A DNA stretch of 64,000 nt, from the NCBI RefSeq assembly GCF_025950095.1, contig NZ_JAPDDR010000002.1, positions 558,001 through 622,000 of the forward strand. The letters run 5' to 3'. Numbering within the stretch: position 1 is the stretch's first letter; every line of letters starts with the position of its first letter. The notes beneath the pieces are model-generated. The model did not search any database. It was not told the DNA's origin and worked only from the letters and a program-made list of their open reading frames with translations. Positions 60,274-64,000 of this stretch are shown here, piece after piece. A program made the translations under genes and the position numbers. This stretch comes from Luteolibacter rhizosphaerae. Its GTDB lineage: Bacteria > Verrucomicrobiota > Verrucomicrobiia > Verrucomicrobiales > Akkermansiaceae.

Positions 60274-60780
60274 CTATTCCGCGGAGGCAGCCTCGATAGC
60301 CGAGGGCGTCAGAGCCTCCGCAAGTGAAGTAAGGATCTTATCGGTGTTGCCCTCCTCGTCCAGTGTGGTTTGGAGTATCTCTACGACTTCTTGCAGGCCG
60401 AGGGCTTCCGCCAATGCCCTAGCGGTTCCGTAGCTGGCGATCTCATAGTGTTCGACCTTCTGAGCGGCACCGATCAGCGCCAGATCTTTCACCGTTACAT
60501 CACCCTCTTCATCGATCACCTCTGAACCTTCCTCGACCAAGCCTTGCATGGCCTTGCAGACTTTTCCCTTGGGGGTGATTTCCAGTAATCTGGCTACCTC
60601 TTCCAGTCGCCCCGCATGACCCTTGGTTTCTTCGAGATGCGTTTGAAAGGCCTCCTTGAGTTCAGTGGTTGCCGAAGCTTTAGCCATTTTGGGTAAAGCT
60701 TTGATCAGTTGATTTTCGGCGCTGTAGAGGTCCTTGATTTCTTGGGCGAGTAGGACGTTGAGTGAAACGAGTTTCGGCAT
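60274..60780 (-). CDS. DUF892 (YciE-like) ferritin-fold stress protein
   Basis: The 168-residue protein follows the DUF892 pattern: LNVLLAQEIKDLYSAENQLI, KALPKMAKAS, then HLEETKGHAGRLEEV, and AAQKVEHYEIASYGTARALA. These Glu/His residues form the four-helix ferritin-like site. The family is linked to general stress response, biochemical role unclear. It lies upstream of the hybrid kinase on the same strand. Confidence 0.92.
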   Translation of the reverse strand: MPKLVSLNVLLAQEIKDLYSAENQLIKALPKMAKASATTELKEAFQTHLEETKGHAGRLEEVARLLEITPKGKVCKAMQGLVEEGSEVIDEEGDVTVKDLALIGAAQKVEHYEIASYGTARALAEALGLQEVVEILQTTLDEEGNTDKILTSLAEALTPSAIEAASAE

Positions 60781-61025
60781 GGTTCTGATTGGTTGGCGAT
60801 GTCATCTTTCGCAGGAGGCATGCCGCATTGGATGGGTGGGTTTTCTTGCTGCCATTGGCAAATGCCTCTCGTAAAAGGACTTCGATGTTTGCAATTTGAC
60901 AGCGCGGCAAGGCAATTTGCAAAGCTTGCTCGCCGTCTACCCCCGCGTGAATGTTTCCTATTCAACCCGTGGGCCAAGTCTGACCATAGGGTTCATGGCA
61001 CACCGCGTGCAATTGCGCTCAACAT

Positions 61026-61523
61026 ATGACCATCGCAAGTTCGACCGACATTTTCTTCGATCAGCTCAAAGATCTGAAAAGCGCCACCGAACAGAGGATC
61101 GATACGTTGCCCGACCTGATTGGCTGGGCAAGCGACAGCCAGTTGCGGGAAACGTTACAGGACTGCCTGCACGACGCGCTGAGCAGCCTGCAGATCATCC
61201 TAACAATCTTCCAGGAACATTCCAAGCCGGCCGGGGACGACGTGTGCAAGGCCGTGGCAGGGTTGATTGATGGCGGCAACAATCACATCGAAATGGCCTC
61301 CAACGCTTCCGTGCGCGATCACCTGCTGATAGCGCACAATCTAAGGCTTGGCCATTACCTCCTGGCGGCAACTAGCTTCACGCTGGGGATGGCAAAGAGT
61401 TGCGGCTTCCCGGAAGAAGCCGAGCGGTTGGGCGAAATCCTTCAGCAGGAGGTGGCCTTCACCGCAAAGCTCGGCGATATCGCTTCCGGGTCGTTTGGCG
61501 TAGAACTTGGAGATGAGGCATGA
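61026..61523 (+). CDS. Second DUF892-type ferritin-fold protein, divergent
   Basis: The 165-residue protein has the DUF892 layout (IFFDQLKDLKSATEQRIDTL, later IAHNLRLGHYLLAATSFTLG) but several of the metal-ligand Glu/His positions seen in the neighbouring copy are changed, so it may have lost metal binding. It is divergent from the 60274 gene and overlaps the DUF6766 start by four bases (ATGA at 61520-61523). Confidence 0.75.
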   Translation: MTIASSTDIFFDQLKDLKSATEQRIDTLPDLIGWASDSQLRETLQDCLHDALSSLQIILTIFQEHSKPAGDDVCKAVAGLIDGGNNHIEMASNASVRDHLLIAHNLRLGHYLLAATSFTLGMAKSCGFPEEAERLGEILQQEVAFTAKLGDIASGSFGVELGDEA

Positions 61524-62140
61524 AGCGCCTTTTCAAGAACAACGGCCTTTCGATCGTCCTGTTGTTCCTGTTTGTGGTGTTTTGGATTGCCCAATCGGTT
61601 GCGGGTTTTCACGTTTATAATAATGAGCAGGAACTCCACGGCGGCCCGCTCCTGTCTTACAACAAATATCTTTCCAGTGGGCATTTCTGGCAGGCGACCG
61701 GCGAAAACTGGGAGAGCGAGTTCCTTCAGATGGGGTTCTACGTTATCCTCACAACCTTTCTGTTCCAAAGGGGCTCGGCAGAGTCCAACGACCCTGACGA
61801 AGCGGAGGAGCTTGCTGCAAAACGCCGGAGAAGGCGCGGCAGCTGGCTCTACCGTAACTCGCTCTCGCTGGCATTCCTCGGGCTGTTTATGTTGGCGTTC
61901 ATTGTCCACGCCCTGGGCGGCCTCCGGGAGAGCAACCAAGAGAGGTCGGAGCACGGTCAGCCAGCTGAAAGCATGGGTGAATTCCTCAGCGGGTCAGAGT
62001 TCTGGTTCCAATCCTTCCAGAACTGGCAGAGCGAGTTCCTCGCCGTGCTCTCAATAGTCGTGCTCAGTATCTTCCTGCGCCAGGAAGGGTCGCCCGAGAG
62101 CAAGGACGTGGAGGAGCCCAACTCCAAGACCGGTTCATGA
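61520..62140 (+). CDS. DUF6766 membrane protein
   Basis: The 206-residue protein is built of two similar halves, each a hydrophobic helix, then a WQ-S-EF loop and a second helix: NNGLSIVLLFLFVVFWIAQS with ENWESEFLQMGFYVIL, and NSLSLAFLGLFMLAFIVHAL with QNWQSEFLAVLSIVVL. That duplicated layout is typical of DUF6766. It is translationally coupled to the second DUF892 gene and probably part of a general stress cluster. Confidence 0.85.
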   Translation: MKRLFKNNGLSIVLLFLFVVFWIAQSVAGFHVYNNEQELHGGPLLSYNKYLSSGHFWQATGENWESEFLQMGFYVILTTFLFQRGSAESNDPDEAEELAAKRRRRRGSWLYRNSLSLAFLGLFMLAFIVHALGGLRESNQERSEHGQPAESMGEFLSGSEFWFQSFQNWQSEFLAVLSIVVLSIFLRQEGSPESKDVEEPNSKTGS

Positions 62141-62153
62141 AAGGAGGCTTGAA

Positions 62154-62855
62154 ATGCTCGACGTGATCATCATCGGCGGGGGGCCAGCAGGATTGAGCGC
62201 GGCGCTTCTCCTGGGGCGATGCCGGCGTAGTGTGGCCATTTGCGATGAAGGAAGGCCTAGGAACGAGATGTCCCGAAGGGTGAACGGGTTTCTCGGGGCC
62301 CGGAAGGTTGCCCCCCGGGAGTTGCTTGCCATCGGACGGCTTCAGCTATCGGATTATCCGAACGTCACCTTTTTTGATCAGCGGGTGGAGGAGGCTTCCC
62401 GCGACGACCGCTACTTCAACATTGTTCTGAAATCAGGCCAAGAGTTGCGGTCACGCTCACTGATTGTTGCCACTGGCTTGATCGACCGGCTTCCGGACAT
62501 TCCAGGCTTGGCTCCTTTATACGGTAAGAGCGTTTTCCCGTGTCCCTACTGCGACGGCTGGGAAAACACAGGACGCAAGCTCGGCGCATACGGTTCCGGG
62601 AGGGAGGGCGCTAACCTCGCGCTGGAACTCGGACTTTGGAGTGGGGACGTGTCGGCCTTCCTAACAGAACCCCTCGCCGATGAGAAACTGGCCCGGGACC
62701 TTGATCATCGCGGCGTTCAAGTCTATGAGACCGCTGTAACCGGGCTAATTACGGACGGAGGTTGCCTAACAGGAGTACACCTGATCGACGGCAGCACGGT
62801 GTCAGCGGAGTGGCAACGGGGCCTTTGCTGTTCTAGCATGGGAGGTGACCCTTGA
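62154..62855 (+). pseudogene. Thioredoxin reductase-like flavoprotein, C-terminally truncated
   Basis: A strong AAAGGAGG sits seven bases before the ATG at 62154. The protein has the FAD-binding GGGPAGLSAALLLGR, the CPYCDGWE redox-type CxxC, and the NAD-binding YGSGREGANLALEL. It stops at 233 residues after RGLCCSSMGGDP, just where family members continue with RGLF and a further ~65 residues ending in the GD motif that completes the FAD site. No continuation was found in other frames. Such truncation should abolish or weaken FAD binding. Confidence 0.7.
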
Positions 62856-63248
62856 AGAATTACACGCCTGCGACGGTATTTGTGTTGAACTCCACGTGGG
62901 ACGTGAGGTGTGGCTTTCGACCCTTGAAGTCAGCAAGGACGCCCAGTTGAGGGATTTCCGGCCAACCAACGAAGACCCTTTCGAGACGGCACCTTCTTCT
63001 CCGCTCGCTGTGGATAGTTACCTTCGGTAGCCTGAGACCGGCGGTCGCGGGTGTTCTACTGTCGGCCGGAGAAGGTGTCCCCGGGCCAGCGACTGGAAGT
63101 TGTCGGCAACACCCTACCCCCCCCTACTCCGCCTCCGGCGGCGCAGTGTATGGCTACCATGGTTGCCCGGTTGCGTTTGGGTCGATCTGCGTTCCTGTTG
63201 CACGTAGCGGTCAGGGCGTCTGGCCCGCGCACCTTCCACACAAGGCAG
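62856..63248. other. 393-base stretch without a convincing gene
   Basis: The region after the truncated reductase contains only short frames of no recognisable content. It may be the eroded 3' part of the reductase plus the promoter of the DUF4112 gene. Confidence 0.4.
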
Positions 63249-63773
63249 ATGAGAAACATCACTCCAGGCCAAATTGACAAGGATGAAGCCAAGACGGGCG
63301 ACAACGAGCGCTCCACCTCTGGATTTGTCGCATCCCTGATGGACGATTTCATCAGGATTCCGGGGACCGACATCAGGATCGGCCTAGACCCGATCTTGGG
63401 ACTTTTTCCGGGTCTGGGAGATACGGTCGCCTCGCTTGTAGGCCTAGCCATTATCAATGAAGCCGGTCGGCGGGGCGTCTCCCGGAAGATTCTGATCGCG
63501 ATGGCACTCAACATTCTCGCGAATGCGGCAGTTGGTTCTGTTCCGGTGGTTGGCGACCTCTTTTCGGTCTGGTTCAAATCCAACCGCAGGAATCACGACC
63601 TGCTCCAGAAAGCCATATCAGCCCAAATGTCGCCTGCCGAGCGCGAGAAGGCTATTCGACACGCAGGCAGCTTCGCGATTCTCCTGATTGGTGGGGTGAT
63701 TCTTGGAGTCGTCCTCATCATCATTGGCTGCCTCGCGCTGTTAAAGCTGATCATTGACTGGATGTCTGCCTGA
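63249..63773 (+). CDS. DUF4112 membrane protein
   Basis: The ATG at 63249 gives 174 residues with the DUF4112 pattern: LMDDFIRIPGTDIRIGLDPI, LGLFPGLGDTVASLVGLAII, then AVGSVPVVGDLFSVWFKSNR. A final hydrophobic helix (AILLIGGVILGVVLIIIGCL) is present. The family is membrane-associated and of unknown function. The longer frame upstream to 63051 is low-complexity and not credible. Confidence 0.85.
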   Translation: MRNITPGQIDKDEAKTGDNERSTSGFVASLMDDFIRIPGTDIRIGLDPILGLFPGLGDTVASLVGLAIINEAGRRGVSRKILIAMALNILANAAVGSVPVVGDLFSVWFKSNRRNHDLLQKAISAQMSPAEREKAIRHAGSFAILLIGGVILGVVLIIIGCLALLKLIIDWMSA

Positions 63774-63969
63774 GGCCGATATGATCTTTCCGGACAAGTT
63801 CTAGCTGCCGCGCGGTTTCCGGCTCACTACCAGCATGCCTAAGCTGTCCGAGGCCGTAAACCCGACGGTTCGCAGCCATCTGTGCATGGAATTCACCTGC
63901 ATGATGCGACGCATGGGTTTGCAGAGAGCACATGCGGTCGTTCAAGTGCGGATCTTTTAATCGGCGCAC
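63751..63969 (-). pseudogene. Possible remnant with phosphatase-like GSEPETARQ segment
   Basis: The 72-codon minus-strand frame contains AGSEPETARQ, identical to a segment of the tyrosine phosphatase at 2538 (residues just after its active site). The rest does not match. It may be a decayed C-terminal fragment or coincidence; the frame runs close to the window edge. Confidence 0.25.
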
Positions 63970-64000
63970 GCCAACTTTATCGCCGGTCGCTCACCAAATC

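Noticed and set aside
62845-63030. 61-codon frame after the truncated reductase
   Set aside because: It does not match the missing reductase C-terminus and has no independent support.

Overview
The window looks like a chromosomal segment of a fairly G+C-rich Gram-negative bacterium: lipoproteins and signal peptides are frequent, promoters are sigma70-like, and several small genes belong to families common in the PVC group. Verrucomicrobiota is my best guess. This is inference from gene content; no rRNA or other phylogenetic marker is present. About 52-64 kb reads as ordinary backbone: an ABC importer, two hybrid histidine kinases, DUF892/DUF6766/DUF4112 stress-type genes and a truncated flavin reductase. 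About 3-51 kb reads as a mosaic accessory island rich in mobile-element and defence genes.

Layout. 0-3.3 kb: a polymorphic-toxin-like HNH protein (open at the left edge), a frameshifted secreted serine protease and a tyrosine phosphatase. 3.3-12.2 kb: RadC, several unknown genes, a cut-down DUF2958 remnant, a zinc-ribbon/GYF/membrane trio with a divergent XRE regulator, DUF2958 and a frameshifted small serine recombinase. 12.2-19.1 kb: a compact unit with a DUF2637-HTH membrane protein, a stand-alone family B DNA polymerase, an unknown 482-residue protein on a near-leaderless promoter, and a large serine recombinase. 19.3-21.7 kb: two tandem paralogues of unknown function, each with its own terminator, then two small genes. 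21.9-27.8 kb: DUF3883 nuclease, HIT and HNH genes, then a Zorya type II-like operon (ZorA, ZorB, HNH effector) and a NYN/PIN nuclease. 28.6-33.1 kb and on to 38 kb: an OLD-family ATPase/TOPRIM nuclease and a Shango-like triad (TerB protein, DUF2791 ATPase, Lhr-like helicase). 38-46 kb: secreted EEP nuclease genes, a TerY-P-like triad (vWA, PP2C, kinase) and small secreted proteins. 46.3-51.4 kb: SLATT membrane protein, DUF2779/Cas4-like nuclease, several small conserved proteins and a WYL regulator.

The most unusual structure is non-coding. Nine intergenic sites carry TATACC, exactly 12 variable bases, then TTACGG, all on the + strand (3374, 6492, 12195, 19038, 19135, 21000, 21781, 28060, 46194). 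Most are followed by a hairpin, usually with CTACG/CGTAG arms. They fall between functional modules. Two lie just downstream of the two serine recombinase genes, and one abuts a truncated gene. I propose that they are recombination (attachment-like) sites or a structured mobile repeat that has assembled this island from cassettes. The PolB plus serine-recombinase unit between the sites at 12195 and 19038 is the best candidate for one complete, possibly undescribed element.

No tRNA, rRNA or CRISPR array was recognised by eye. Positions and motifs were read manually, and no database search was possible.
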